Positions 9,037 to 17,887 are shown, numbered from the stretch's first letter. The stretch is DNA of 64,000 nt from an uncultured Latescibacterota bacterium (GCA_958295495.1 OY282352.1:3288548-3352547), one strand, 5' to 3'. Notes: generated from the sequence alone by a model not told the origin. Numbers and translations are program-made.

Positions 9037-10929
9037 TCACTGACGGCCGGGAATGTACAGAAACGGCAACTGCCGCTCAACCGCCTTGTTTCGCGGTAAT
9101 GCCCCCTTTCCATAAAGGCCTCTGAGGCGCTGGGCCTCCGCGGGATGATATTTAGACGCGATTTCCAGCACTTGCTCCGCCTTGGGGGCTTGGTCTTGTT
9201 GCAAGTACAGATCGATCAATTCGCTATAAGAGCCGTAAAAATTAAATGCCGAGGGATTGCGGCGGAGGGCGATTTCGTAGGCTTTTAGGGCTTGGTCGTT
9301 TTCCCCGAGCTGGCGGTGGGCCCGAGCCAGGCTGATCCACACCATTACTCTTTGCGGATAGACCCTCAACACCCGTTGAAAAGTGGGGATCGCAGCACCG
9401 GCTTGGTCTTGGGCGGCCTGTACAGATGCCAAATTGTACCACGCCTGCCAGTAGGCCGAATCAAAGTACACGGCCCGCTCGAATGCCGCTTGCGCCCTTG
9501 CTAGTTCGCCCTTTTTGGCGTAGGCATTGCCCAGATTGTAATGCACGGCGGCGTCGCCCTCCATATTCATTGGCGTCAGACCCACATTGGCGAACACCAT
9601 GCAAAAGATCACCCCTGCGGCCATGGCGGCAGCAGCCGAGAAACAGCGCTGCCGCAGGGCATTCACAGCGCAGTACCCACCATAAGTGGCGTACACCAGC
9701 AGCAGGGGAATAACCGGCAGGCGATAACGCGCCGTTACGAAAAAGGCGATGACGGAAAGGGCGTACAGCACGACAAACAAAAGGGGCAAGGAGAAAGCGC
9801 GATGGCGAATGGCCAGTGAGAGGCCCAACAGCGCCAGAGGACCGACCAAACCGAAGGGAAAGGCAATGCCCCATTTCCACATAGTCGCGCTCAGGATGGC
9901 TGTATAGCGGCGCCAAAAATACAGGTCCTGATTGCGGCCAATTTCATCACCCTGCCAGAAAAGGTGGGTTTTTCGGGCCAGCAGGACCAAATAATCAACG
10001 GGTCGGGCGACTATGTACTCTCGGGCTTTGTCCATGTAAAAATCGGATTGCTGCACCAGCCGTTCGGCTTGGGCCTCGACCTTGGCCCGGTTCAACAGTT
10101 CGTACCATTCCCACCCCGGACGGATATTCACCGTGCGCTGGTAATCCGGATTATTGCCAAGGTAGAAATTGATGCCGGCATTGGAAGAGATGAGCACGAC
10201 ATCGCTACCGATGGCGTAGTTGCGCAGGGTCACTGGGGCGATGGCTACGAGCAAACCCAACAGCAAGGCGCTGGGCAGGAGCAGATGTTCCAGCAAAGAC
10301 CGGTTCTGCTTGCGGATCTCGTAGCAGACGTAGATAGCGGCCCCGAGCGCGAAGCTGAGCACGGTGGCCACCGTCAGAACGGCCAGACCAAACACTAGGC
10401 CCGCCCCGGCAAAGCGCAAAAAAGAGGGGCGACGAAGGGCCCTAAGCAGCAGTGCCAATCCCGCCATATTGAGAAAATTACCCATCGTGGCCGGAAGTAT
10501 TTCGCCGTCAAAAAAGATCAGCGGGCCATAGAGGGCGGCAGCGCAGGCCGCTGCTGCACCGACCGCGGTATTGAAAAGCTGCCGTCCTATCGACCAAGTC
10601 AGGACGCAGAGCAAAGCGCCGCAGAACGCCTGAAAAAAGCGCACCGCGTAAAAAAATAGATCGGGAGAGAGAGCATATAACAGGCCCAGCATATAGGGAT
10701 ATAGAGGCGGTTGCCAGAAGGCTTCCCGACCCTGTCCCAGCCAGTTTCCCGATGCTAAGTCTTGGGCGTGCTCTACGTAGGTGAGGCCATCGACGGGGGG
10801 GTGGGCAAACAAAGGACTAGTCTCGATCTGGAAAATGTAGGCCACCCGCATGGCCAAAGCTAGGACGAATACGCCCCACGGAATGGAGAAAATGCCAGAA
10901 AATTCGGCTTGTGTGCGCTTTTTAAACAA
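9037..10929 (-). CDS. Polytopic GT-C-type glycosyltransferase-like protein with C-terminal TPRs
   Basis: 630 residues. The N-terminal 440 residues hold roughly ten hydrophobic helices with the layout of PMT/ArnT-type (GT-C) transferases, including an early periplasmic acidic motif (PPVDGLTYVEHA) and WQPPLYPY. From about residue 455 there are TPR units (HYNLGNAYAKKGELARAQ, WYNLASVQAAQDQAG, WISLARAHRQLGENDQAL). Such enzymes move a sugar from a polyprenyl carrier to a protein or lipid on the outer face of the inner membrane. The start is TTG 10929 with no clear ribosome site, so it could lie further in. It heads the surface-protein cluster, 45 bases before the next gene, which makes glycosylation of those proteins an attractive guess. 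Confidence 0.72.
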   Translation of the reverse strand: MFKKRTQAEFSGIFSIPWGVFVLALAMRVAYIFQIETSPLFAHPPVDGLTYVEHAQDLASGNWLGQGREAFWQPPLYPYMLGLLYALSPDLFFYAVRFFQAFCGALLCVLTWSIGRQLFNTAVGAAAACAAALYGPLIFFDGEILPATMGNFLNMAGLALLLRALRRPSFLRFAGAGLVFGLAVLTVATVLSFALGAAIYVCYEIRKQNRSLLEHLLLPSALLLGLLVAIAPVTLRNYAIGSDVVLISSNAGINFYLGNNPDYQRTVNIRPGWEWYELLNRAKVEAQAERLVQQSDFYMDKAREYIVARPVDYLVLLARKTHLFWQGDEIGRNQDLYFWRRYTAILSATMWKWGIAFPFGLVGPLALLGLSLAIRHRAFSLPLLFVVLYALSVIAFFVTARYRLPVIPLLLVYATYGGYCAVNALRQRCFSAAAAMAAGVIFCMVFANVGLTPMNMEGDAAVHYNLGNAYAKKGELARAQAAFERAVYFDSAYWQAWYNLASVQAAQDQAGAAIPTFQRVLRVYPQRVMVWISLARAHRQLGENDQALKAYEIALRRNPSAFNFYGSYSELIDLYLQQDQAPKAEQVLEIASKYHPAEAQRLRGLYGKGALPRNKAVERQLPFLYIPGRQ

Positions 10930-10976
10930 TTTAACGCCGCGCTAAATGAGCGATATATGATGTTTTATCAACATAA

Positions 10977-10982
10977 ATTATA
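10977..10982 (-). promoter_or_regulatory. Possible -10 box for the surface-protein cluster
   Basis: A perfect TATAAT on the minus strand 48 bases before the TTG start of the glycosyltransferase-like gene. No good -35 hexamer is seen 16-18 bases upstream, so the call is weak. Confidence 0.25.
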
Positions 10983-11016
10983 CATTTGCTGCGTCCCGAT
11001 TGGCCATAAGAAAACA

Positions 11017-11049
11017 TTGACTTGCAGTCTATAGATGGTTATTTATACT
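11017..11049 (+). promoter_or_regulatory. Candidate sigma70-type promoter
   Basis: TTGACT at 11017-11022 and TATTTA at 11040-11045 with a 17-base spacer. An overlapping alternative is TTGCAG 11022-11027 with TATACT 11044-11049 and a 16-base spacer. Either would start transcription about 70 bases before the CBM9-like gene. Confidence 0.4.
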
Positions 11050-11124
11050 AAATAGTAGCTACAAAAAGACAGTGCAGCCTCTCCAATCCATAAAGCTCTC
11101 TTGCCCTTCCACAAGGAGGAATCT

Positions 11125-12042
11125 ATGAGCAAGCTCTTAAAGAGTGTTGTGGCCTTTGCCATAGCGATCGGCTTTACCTCATCCGCTGGTGCCCACGACC
11201 CGCCGGGCGTAATTTTCGAGATGTGGCAATGGCCCACTTCGCAATTACCGGTTCTGGATGCCGATTTGTCTGAGTGGGATGTCGTGCCAGAGGAGTTGTG
11301 GATCACCGAACAGGATCTAAACAACCTCTTGATCACCCAAATTGATGTCACTGATACCGAGCCGGATGCGTCTGACTTAGCCGTGCGCTTTACCTTTGGC
11401 TGGAACGACGAAACCGAGCGCATCTACTTGGCTTATGATCGCTTTGATGACTATTGGAGCCACCAGCGCGACGATATCGAACTGGCCGTCGATGCCGATC
11501 ATTCGGGCGGGCTCTACTGGAGTTCGGAAGGGCAGAGCGATGAGGAAGCGAACCGTCAGCGAAACCGCCACGCCCAGATTTCCCACTTCTTCTTCCACAG
11601 CAAAACGGAAGAGGTTGGAGTACCTTGGAACTGGCACTGGATGACCCAAGCCGATTGGTATCGGGGGGAACCTTATTCCGATGGTGCCTATCAGTGGACA
11701 GAGCCCGAACTGGGCCAAGAATACAACTGGCAAATCGAACTGTGGCATGTGTGGTGGGACGATTTCAACTGGCAAGATCCCGAAGGCAGTATCATCCACG
11801 ATCTGCAAGAAGGGGAGATCATCGGCTTGGCAGCCCGCCACAAGGACGGGGACGTGGGCCTGTGCTGCAGCAATGAAGATACCGGCGAAGTCTTCTCCGA
11901 CTGGGCCCTCAACTTCAATGAATCTTCCGAAAACGCCGACTTCCTACCGGACTGGATTCTCTTGCCGGTCAACACGGAACTGCTAGCGACGGCCGTCGAA
12001 AACGATACTTGGGGCCATATCAAGGCATCTTTCAATCGGTAA
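11125..12042 (+). CDS. Secreted CBM9-like/DOMON-type protein
   Basis: 305 residues from ATG 11125, which has a strong AAGGAGGA site 5 bases upstream. The signal peptide ends near SSAGA. The mature part opens with LPVLDADLSEWDVVPEE, the usual opening of carbohydrate-binding family 9-like domains (a small substitution 'DG.l.eW' after a short strand), followed by LAVRFTFGWNDETERIYLAYDRFDDY and DDIELAVDADHSGG, also typical of that fold. Rich in Trp and His. Single-gene unit: the divergent gene is upstream and a large inverted repeat lies downstream. Probably binds a carbohydrate or small ligand in the periplasm or outside the cell. No catalytic domain is attached. Confidence 0.75.
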   Translation: MSKLLKSVVAFAIAIGFTSSAGAHDPPGVIFEMWQWPTSQLPVLDADLSEWDVVPEELWITEQDLNNLLITQIDVTDTEPDASDLAVRFTFGWNDETERIYLAYDRFDDYWSHQRDDIELAVDADHSGGLYWSSEGQSDEEANRQRNRHAQISHFFFHSKTEEVGVPWNWHWMTQADWYRGEPYSDGAYQWTEPELGQEYNWQIELWHVWWDDFNWQDPEGSIIHDLQEGEIIGLAARHKDGDVGLCCSNEDTGEVFSDWALNFNESSENADFLPDWILLPVNTELLATAVENDTWGHIKASFNR

Positions 12043-12066
12043 AAGCTCCAACCGTTTAATTTTTTG

Positions 12067-12112
12067 CTACAAACTCTCCCGCAGGCTCTGGCCACAGCGG
12101 GAGAGTTTGTAG
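12067..12112. repeat. Perfect 16-bp inverted repeat (hairpin) after the CBM9-like gene
   Basis: Arms 12067-12082 and 12097-12112 are perfectly complementary, with a 14-base loop. The hairpin starts 24 bases after the stop codon. There is no T run on its 3' side on either strand (a T-rich stretch precedes it on the plus strand), so it is not a textbook Rho-independent terminator, but it could end or stabilise the transcript. A 9-base direct repeat (TATTGGTCC twice) follows. Confidence 0.7.
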
Positions 12113-12175
12113 TATTGGTCCTATTGGTCCCAATTCGATGCCGGCCCAACTCATAATCTGTGAACGAAACGAAAG

Positions 12176-12973
12176 GTGAATGGGTTGACCGGGTGGCAGC
12201 AGGCCGAATACGAAAGCGAGGGTTATCTCCTCGTCGAAGATGCCCTGAGTGCAGATGAGCTCGACCGCGTCCGACGCGCTTTTGCTGAGGCCGCGCAGGT
12301 AGGTGCTCTGGACGATCTGCCCAATCAAGACGACTGTTTCATCCACCTAGCAGAACATCCGAATCTGTTCCCAATAATCCATCGGATCTTATCCGACGAT
12401 GTGTCTCTGCGCTCCCTTGCCGCTACCTCAGTCGAGCCCGGAGCAGCCGGCAGGGGTTGGCACCGGAAGGTCGCCGGCATGCTCGGGGTCCATCATGCCG
12501 CCTCCAACCTGTACCTCCAGCTATTCGTGTACATAGACGATACCCCACCCGACGGTGGCTGTCTGACCGTGGTTCCGGCGAGCCACCGTTTCAAAGCTGA
12601 AGTCCCGTTTCCCGATATCACCTACATAGAAGAGATGCCCCACCACCTGCCGCTGCGCCCAAAGTCGGGGTCGGCCGTAGTACTGCACGGCAATCTCTGG
12701 CAGGCGCGCACGGGCAACCGCGCTGATGTAGCTCTGCGACTGCTCGAATACTCCTACGTCCATAGCTGGATGCGACAGGCCTTGCCAGAGCTATCGCCGC
12801 AGGCACTGGAGACGATCTCTGCCAGAGATAACCTTGCTCACCTTTTCGGCGTCGCCGCCGCGCCCAGTTATTGGACGGGCAAGGTAAAGGGCTATCCGAG
12901 CTCGGATGGCCTTCCTCAGAGACGCTACTCGCCGTTGAGCAGCGTCGGCAAGGGCACCGAGCCAAATTATTAA
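12176..12973 (+). CDS. PhyH-family dioxygenase homologue, likely inactive
   Basis: 265 residues from GTG 12176 (a TTG three codons later is possible). It aligns along its whole length with the following gene, sharing EYSYVHSWM, PxSHRF and EMPHHxxL. The PhyH fold needs HxD...H to bind Fe(II). Here the first site reads GWHRK (H96, K98 in place of Asp) and the distal site reads LWQAR (Q176 in place of His), while the neighbour keeps WHCD and WHAR. Two of three iron ligands are therefore lost, with the frame intact and no stops. It could be a non-catalytic partner or regulator of its neighbour, or an early stage of decay. The next gene starts 33 bases downstream in the same direction. Confidence 0.8.
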   Translation: MNGLTGWQQAEYESEGYLLVEDALSADELDRVRRAFAEAAQVGALDDLPNQDDCFIHLAEHPNLFPIIHRILSDDVSLRSLAATSVEPGAAGRGWHRKVAGMLGVHHAASNLYLQLFVYIDDTPPDGGCLTVVPASHRFKAEVPFPDITYIEEMPHHLPLRPKSGSAVVLHGNLWQARTGNRADVALRLLEYSYVHSWMRQALPELSPQALETISARDNLAHLFGVAAAPSYWTGKVKGYPSSDGLPQRRYSPLSSVGKGTEPNY

Positions 12974-13006
12974 ATTGCCAAACTTTATGAAAAACTGGGC
13001 CCCAAT

Positions 13007-13765
13007 ATGACACCTGAACAAGCCAGGCAACAGTATAACTCACAGGGATTTGTCTTTATCCGCGGGGCGCTGTCCAGTGCCGAGGTGGAGCGGGTACTCA
13101 ATGCCTTTGACCAGGCGGCGAAAAATGACTCGCTTTACGACCTTCTCCGCCAGGACGAGGTGTTCGTCGATATGGTGGACCACCCCGCCATCTTCCCCGT
13201 CGTGCGAGCGGTTCTAGGGGAGGATGTGCAACTGCGCTATGCCCATGGAGGCGTCAGGGAAGCCAACACCGAATCGGGCGGCGGCTGGCACTGCGATCTT
13301 TGCGACATAATGGGCGTATATTTGCCGGACTCGCTGATCATGACCAAAGTCTTCACCTATCTGGTGGACGTCCCCGAAAACGGTGCCACCTTCGCCATCG
13401 TTCCCGGCAGTCATCGCTTTGAGATGGGACATCCCTTGCCCGACATTGAGAATCACGAGGATATGCCACATCACGCCAAGCTAACGGCCAAAGCCGGCGA
13501 CGCGGTGCTCTTCAACGGCTACTGCTGGCACGCCCGCTTTCACAACCGCAGTAACAGCGACCGCAAAGTGCTCGAGTACTCGTACGTCCACTCGTGGATG
13601 AAGACGCAGTACGACTACCGAGACCTGCCCGCGTCCATTCAGCAGCGGATTACCCAATCCCACAATCGGCGCCAGCTCTTCGGCGTCCCAGAGCCCGGAA
13701 TGAGTGATTGGGAGCGGCGACTTGAAGGCGGTGAACCCTATCGCCCAATCGAAGTCGGCATTTGA
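13007..13765 (+). CDS. Phytanoyl-CoA dioxygenase (PhyH) family protein
   Basis: 252 residues. Fe(II)/2-oxoglutarate dioxygenase fold with the full facial triad: H95 and D97 in GWHCD, distal H175 in YCWHARFHN. Arginines a few residues later (RSNSDRK) are candidates for binding 2-oxoglutarate. The family hydroxylates varied substrates, and the true one cannot be read from sequence. It follows its degenerate paralogue in a probable two-gene operon, so the pair probably arose by tandem duplication. The next gene is convergent. Confidence 0.85.
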   Translation: MTPEQARQQYNSQGFVFIRGALSSAEVERVLNAFDQAAKNDSLYDLLRQDEVFVDMVDHPAIFPVVRAVLGEDVQLRYAHGGVREANTESGGGWHCDLCDIMGVYLPDSLIMTKVFTYLVDVPENGATFAIVPGSHRFEMGHPLPDIENHEDMPHHAKLTAKAGDAVLFNGYCWHARFHNRSNSDRKVLEYSYVHSWMKTQYDYRDLPASIQQRITQSHNRRQLFGVPEPGMSDWERRLEGGEPYRPIEVGI

Positions 13766-13810
13766 CCCATGCTCTTTTACATCGCCCGCCGGTTCAGGTA
13801 AAATAATTTC

Positions 13811-15751
13811 TCACATGTAGGTTATGACATTGCCGCTCCCGCCCATCAACGTATCAATGACGGCCCAGAAAGCGGCGACGGAGACTTCGCCTAAGATCAA
13901 GCCCAAGAAAAAGGGCTTTAAAATGCGGTAGATCTTGGGACCGCCAAAGTGCAGAATCGTCAATTTGCACAGCCAAGCGAGCAGGGCGGCAAACCATATC
14001 TCGCTGGTGAGCCAGCCAATGGCCAAAGGAAAACCCAAAGGGTGGAACGGCCACCAGTACCAGCGCTTCTGGGCGACCATCAGAAAAGCCTCGAAGGCAC
14101 CACCGCCGCCGGTGAAGACCCAACCGCGCACATCCACCTCCCGGGGATTGTGCATCAGCGACAACCACAGGTCCCAGTTGCCGCCAAAGCCGGCATAGGA
14201 CCCTAGGTTGATGCCGCCATAGGTGTACCCCAGATGCAAATTCATCGCCGTCCCGCCGACCATGCTACACACCAGAGCTAGTAGCAGGCCCAGCAAAAGG
14301 CGTCTCTTCGAGCCGCGGACCGATTCGGCCAGCTTGAGCGCGTTGGCGCAGGCGAGCATGGGAAAGAGGCGCACTTCCGCCTGCCACACCATAGTGAAGC
14401 ACAGGGCTACCATGCCTTTGGTGCCCAGAATCGAAGTGCCTAGTCCCGAGATGATGAAATAAGGTGCCACTAGCGGAGGCCGAGCCGTGGGTACACCACC
14501 GGCCGCGACGACCCGGGTGATGAGAATGTAGTAGATCAGGCAAATAAAGAGAAAAACGGGAATGACGACGGGGGGAAGCCCCGAGCGCCACAGCCAGAAA
14601 CAGACAAAGAGCAAACTGGCGATCAAGCCAAAAAAAGCCAAGCGGTAGGACATCAGCTCCTCGCTGTCGTCGACGCCACCGGCCGGCCGCCAAGCCGTGG
14701 CTACCACATCCCGCAAGTGGTGCCTGGCCGTCCACAATCCAAAGAGTACAAAGACTATGGTAGCACCCACGGCCTGATGGGTCAGATCTGCCAACTGGGA
14801 GTACTCGTACTGACTTAGCTGCTCGGTGCTGTGAACGCCCAAGGTGCGGAAGAGTCCGTCTTGGAGCTTGCCTAATAAAAAAAAGAACCAAATGCTGAGG
14901 GAAATATTCAAATCGACCAGATAGAAAAACCCGAGCCAGGCGTAACTGAGCGCCAAGCCTTCTCCCCAAGTGTTGATATCGCGAAACCAGTGAATCCAAG
15001 CGATGTAAAAGGGAAATTCGGGCACGATCGGCAGGTAGTGGTTTAACCCCGAAAAACTGAATAGAATGAAAGGCACGCCAAAGCCGAGCCACATCAGTTT
15101 TTTTAAAAAAAAGGGTGCTATCTGCCCCGGACTCGTGCCTTCAATCATCTGCAGGGGTAGCTGCGTCATAGGATAACTGAGACGCTCGTGGACCGACCAC
15201 TGACGATGTAAAATAGTGGCCATGCATATCATCATAAAGCTCAAGCATAAAAAGAAAGCAAACCAGTGCGACAGGGGTTCGATCCACGCGGCCCAAGGTA
15301 TGGATTGGCCGCTTGGCAATCCCTCGTAGAGTGCAAAAATGGCCTTTTCATCTTGGGGTACCATCCAATCAGGGATATAAGGTAGATAAACTTCGGCAAA
15401 ATTGTTCTCTGGCGAGGCCATGTAGTAGGGGGAGGAAATCATGCAAATCAGATAGCTAAGGAAATTGTAGGTCGGCAGGGTTACCGCCATCAGCAGCATG
15501 GAGTAAACGAGGATGAGGTCGGCCCGGCCTAGGGCAAACTGACGCTTAATCAGCCCGAGGACGAGGTTGACTAAGAGGGTGAGCAAAAAAAAGAAAAAGA
15601 TGGCACCGGGCGACGAACTGTTGATACCCACGGAGGAGGCTTGGAGCATAAAGACAACATAAGGTGCGCAGAGGCTGACCATCAGTGAGAAGAAGGCCCC
15701 GACAACGATGCCTTTGAAGGTGAACGGGGATTTAACGGGTTCAGGTGGCAT
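13811..15751 (-). CDS. Polytopic membrane protein, DUF6785-like
   Basis: 646 residues with about 12-14 hydrophobic helices spread over the whole length. Loop motifs include WSVHERLSYPMTQLPLQMIEG and ARPPLVAPYFIISGLGTSILG. The overall look matches the DUF6784/DUF6785 polytopic proteins common in planctomycete- and FCB-related genomes, sometimes compared to oligopeptide transporters. That family match is from memory, not a search. The start ATG at 15751 lies inside the end of an IS-derived fragment and lacks a good ribosome site. Substrate and function unknown. Confidence 0.7.
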   Translation of the reverse strand: MPPEPVKSPFTFKGIVVGAFFSLMVSLCAPYVVFMLQASSVGINSSSPGAIFFFFLLTLLVNLVLGLIKRQFALGRADLILVYSMLLMAVTLPTYNFLSYLICMISSPYYMASPENNFAEVYLPYIPDWMVPQDEKAIFALYEGLPSGQSIPWAAWIEPLSHWFAFFLCLSFMMICMATILHRQWSVHERLSYPMTQLPLQMIEGTSPGQIAPFFLKKLMWLGFGVPFILFSFSGLNHYLPIVPEFPFYIAWIHWFRDINTWGEGLALSYAWLGFFYLVDLNISLSIWFFFLLGKLQDGLFRTLGVHSTEQLSQYEYSQLADLTHQAVGATIVFVLFGLWTARHHLRDVVATAWRPAGGVDDSEELMSYRLAFFGLIASLLFVCFWLWRSGLPPVVIPVFLFICLIYYILITRVVAAGGVPTARPPLVAPYFIISGLGTSILGTKGMVALCFTMVWQAEVRLFPMLACANALKLAESVRGSKRRLLLGLLLALVCSMVGGTAMNLHLGYTYGGINLGSYAGFGGNWDLWLSLMHNPREVDVRGWVFTGGGGAFEAFLMVAQKRWYWWPFHPLGFPLAIGWLTSEIWFAALLAWLCKLTILHFGGPKIYRILKPFFLGLILGEVSVAAFWAVIDTLMGGSGNVITYM

Positions 15752-15938
15752 GGGTGAGGTGGACCGGCTCTAATGTCCCTTTAGACTCGAAATAAGTGCC
15801 GACAATGGCCTGCGCGGTGGCGTGGTCGCTCGATATTTCACACACCGGCCAGTTGGAGCCGTATGGATGTTTAGGCACACACGCCATCTGATTGTCGATT
15901 CGATAGAACAGAGCTATTATAAACTCAGCCGTGGTCAT
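15741..15938 (-). pseudogene. N-terminal remnant of an IS transposase
   Basis: 65 codons from ATG 15938, with TAGGAG 8 bases upstream. The first 31 residues (FIIALFYRID.QM..VPKHP) resemble the conserved start of a widespread DDE-type transposase group whose members open with 'TAEFII.LFCRVDD.M...KKHP...LWPSEVVTL'. After residue 31 the match stops, and the catalytic region is absent. A 9-bp inverted repeat (15949-15957 / 15973-15981) just upstream could be the remains of an IS end. The fragment runs into the start of the membrane-protein gene, so an old insertion or deletion may have set that gene's present 5' end. Confidence 0.45.
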
Positions 15939-16097
15939 GGGAGTGCTCCTACGCTGAAAGTGTGGGCAAACCTCAGCGTAGCAACTACCTAGACCACGGC
16001 CAATAGACTAGCACTATTAGTTATATATTCGCTCTGGAGCGATGGCCCATTTCCCGACGCTGGCTATTTTTCGATTTAGCAAGGAGGAGTTGAACTC

Positions 16098-16625
16098 ATG
16101 GAGGAAGATAAATATCGCCTAGACCCCTATCCGAGTAGAAAAATAAAAAGCCGAGCCAGCTACAAAGATGGAAAACTGCACGGAAAGAGGATCGAGTATT
16201 ACGAAAGCGGGAAGATACGCAAAGAAGGCACATACGACAACGGCCATGAGGACGGACAATGGGTCGCCTACTACGCCGATGGTGGGGTAGAATACAAAGG
16301 GGAATACAAAAACGGGCAAAAACATGGTAAATGGGTCGGATATTTCGATAGCGGTGAGCTGCGCTACGAGGGCCGCTTTAAGGATGATAAAAGCGAGGGA
16401 AGATGGGTCGAGTATTACAGAAATGGAAAACTAAAAGAAGAGATAAACTATAAAGATGGGCGATTTGACGGGAAGTGGATTTATGTGGACGAGAACGAAC
16501 AACTAAGAGGGGAAGGCACTTTTGCCATGGGAAGCGGGAAGTGGATCGAATTTGACCCAACCGGAAAAAAGGCCCAGGAGAGACTCTATAGAAACGGAGC
16601 GTATATCAAGGTCGTATCTGCGTAG
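16098..16625 (+). CDS. MORN-variant repeat protein
   Basis: 175 residues, about six 23-residue MORN_2-type repeats of the form Y..G..HG.W..YY..G....E..Y..G, from HGKRIEYYESG onward. A strong AAGGAGGAG lies 8 bases before the ATG. There is no signal peptide, so it is probably cytoplasmic, though many YwqK-type MORN proteins are secreted. In some genomes these proteins are listed as antitoxins of the YwqJK type, but no partner toxin is adjacent here. Charged and Lys-rich, unlike its GC-rich neighbours, which hints at a separate origin. Confidence 0.75.
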   Translation: MEEDKYRLDPYPSRKIKSRASYKDGKLHGKRIEYYESGKIRKEGTYDNGHEDGQWVAYYADGGVEYKGEYKNGQKHGKWVGYFDSGELRYEGRFKDDKSEGRWVEYYRNGKLKEEINYKDGRFDGKWIYVDENEQLRGEGTFAMGSGKWIEFDPTGKKAQERLYRNGAYIKVVSA

Positions 16626-16629
16626 GTGA

Positions 16630-16800
16630 GCCTTGGCCGATTGGGCGCTTTTCCCGCAGCGCTTGGCCGAACATCCCGGCCCCGAGCAACGCGCCTTTTA
16701 CAGCCAGTACAGCTAGTGGTCCGCGGCCACTCAGGCCTACGCCGAGACTGGTTTTTCCGCTGAGTACTACCATGAGCACGTGCTGGAGAAACTCACCTAG
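16630..16800 (+). pseudogene. Remnant coding sequence with an in-frame amber stop
   Basis: One frame reads as plausible protein on both sides of a single TAG at 16699-16701: before it FPQRLAEHPGPEQRAFYSQYS, after it WSAATQAYAETGFSAEYYHEH, ending with TAG at 16798-16800. It has no start codon or ribosome site. The stretch looks like the C-terminal end of a lost gene between the MORN protein and the sialidase. Family not recognised. Confidence 0.4.
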
Positions 16801-16831
16801 ACAGCTACCTGATTGCCTACAGGATCGAACC

Positions 16832-17842
16832 GTGCAAATACAAGACCTATTCATCTCCGGCCAAGAAGGCTACCACACCTACCGCATCCCCGCCTTGGCC
16901 GTAGCGCCAGACGGCGCGGTGCTGGCTTTTTGCGAAGCGCGCCGCCACACTGGCCGCGACGACGATCAAATCGACATTCTCCTGCGCCGCAGCACCGACG
17001 GCGGACACACTTGGGAACCTCGCCAACGGATCGTCGCCGATGGCGAGCGCACCTGCGGCAACCCCTGCCCTGTGATCGACCGCGACCGCGACATCGCGTT
17101 GCTGCCCTTTTGCAAGGACAACCAGCAGGTCTTTGTCAGCCGCAGCACCGACAGCGGGCGCACTTGGGCTGACCCTGTGGAGATCACCTCCGAGGTGAAG
17201 GCTGCTTCGTGGACCTACCTCGGCACCGGACCCGGCCACGGCATTCAACTGCAAAGCGGTCGCTTGCTCGTGCCCGCTTGGGTCGATGAAAGCCCCGGCC
17301 CGGCCACTTGGCGTCAGCCGCCGCCGACTTGGGGCCAAGTGCAGTCCTCCATCGCTTTTTACAGCGACGACGGCGGCCACACTTGGCAGGCGGGAGCCAA
17401 GTTGACCCACGACGCCTCGGACGAATGCGAAGCCGTGGAAATGGCCGATGGCTCCCTGTACATGACGCTGCGCAGTCGCGGCGAACGCCGCTGCCGGGGC
17501 TGGTCGCGCAGCCGCGATGGCGGCGCAACTTGGTCTGCGGTCGCCTACGAGCCGACCCTGCCCGAACCCTCCTGCCAAGGCAGCATTGTGCGCCTCGACG
17601 ATGGACGCATCTTAATGGCGCATCCCAGCCAGCTCGACGAGCGCGCCGAGTTGACCTTGCGGCTGAGTGAGGACCAAGGTCGCAACTGGCCCATAGCGCG
17701 AGTGCTTGAGCCGGGTGCGGCTGCGTACTCCGACTTGGCCGTGGCCCCCGACGGGCAGGTTTTGTGTCTATACGAGGCCGAGCACTACGGCTGCCTGCGC
17801 TTGGCCCGCTTTGAGCCGACGTGGATTGAGGGAGGGCCGTAA
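16832..17842 (+). CDS. Exo-alpha-sialidase-like BNR-repeat protein (GH33-like)
   Basis: 336 residues from GTG 16832. An upstream ATG at 16772 in frame overlaps the remnant above and gives a Cys/Arg-rich extension without family features, so I reject it. It carries the sialidase hallmarks: YRIP at residues 17-20, four Asp boxes (STDGGHTW, STDSGRTW, SDDGGHTW, SRDGGATW), TGPGHGIQLQSGRLLVPAW, and an acidic ECEAVEM segment in the region of the nucleophile helper. No signal peptide, so it is probably intracellular, unlike secreted sialidases. Followed by the sulfatase on the same strand. It could act on sialylated or related glycans after uptake. Confidence 0.82.
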   Translation: MQIQDLFISGQEGYHTYRIPALAVAPDGAVLAFCEARRHTGRDDDQIDILLRRSTDGGHTWEPRQRIVADGERTCGNPCPVIDRDRDIALLPFCKDNQQVFVSRSTDSGRTWADPVEITSEVKAASWTYLGTGPGHGIQLQSGRLLVPAWVDESPGPATWRQPPPTWGQVQSSIAFYSDDGGHTWQAGAKLTHDASDECEAVEMADGSLYMTLRSRGERRCRGWSRSRDGGATWSAVAYEPTLPEPSCQGSIVRLDDGRILMAHPSQLDERAELTLRLSEDQGRNWPIARVLEPGAAAYSDLAVAPDGQVLCLYEAEHYGCLRLARFEPTWIEGGP

Positions 17843-17887
17843 TGGAATCGGAAGTTTCTTCCCACTTCTTTCACAGGGAACCTATCC

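Noticed and set aside
16772..16831. Sialidase start at ATG 16772.
   Set aside because: The extra 20 residues lack family features and overlap a remnant in another frame.
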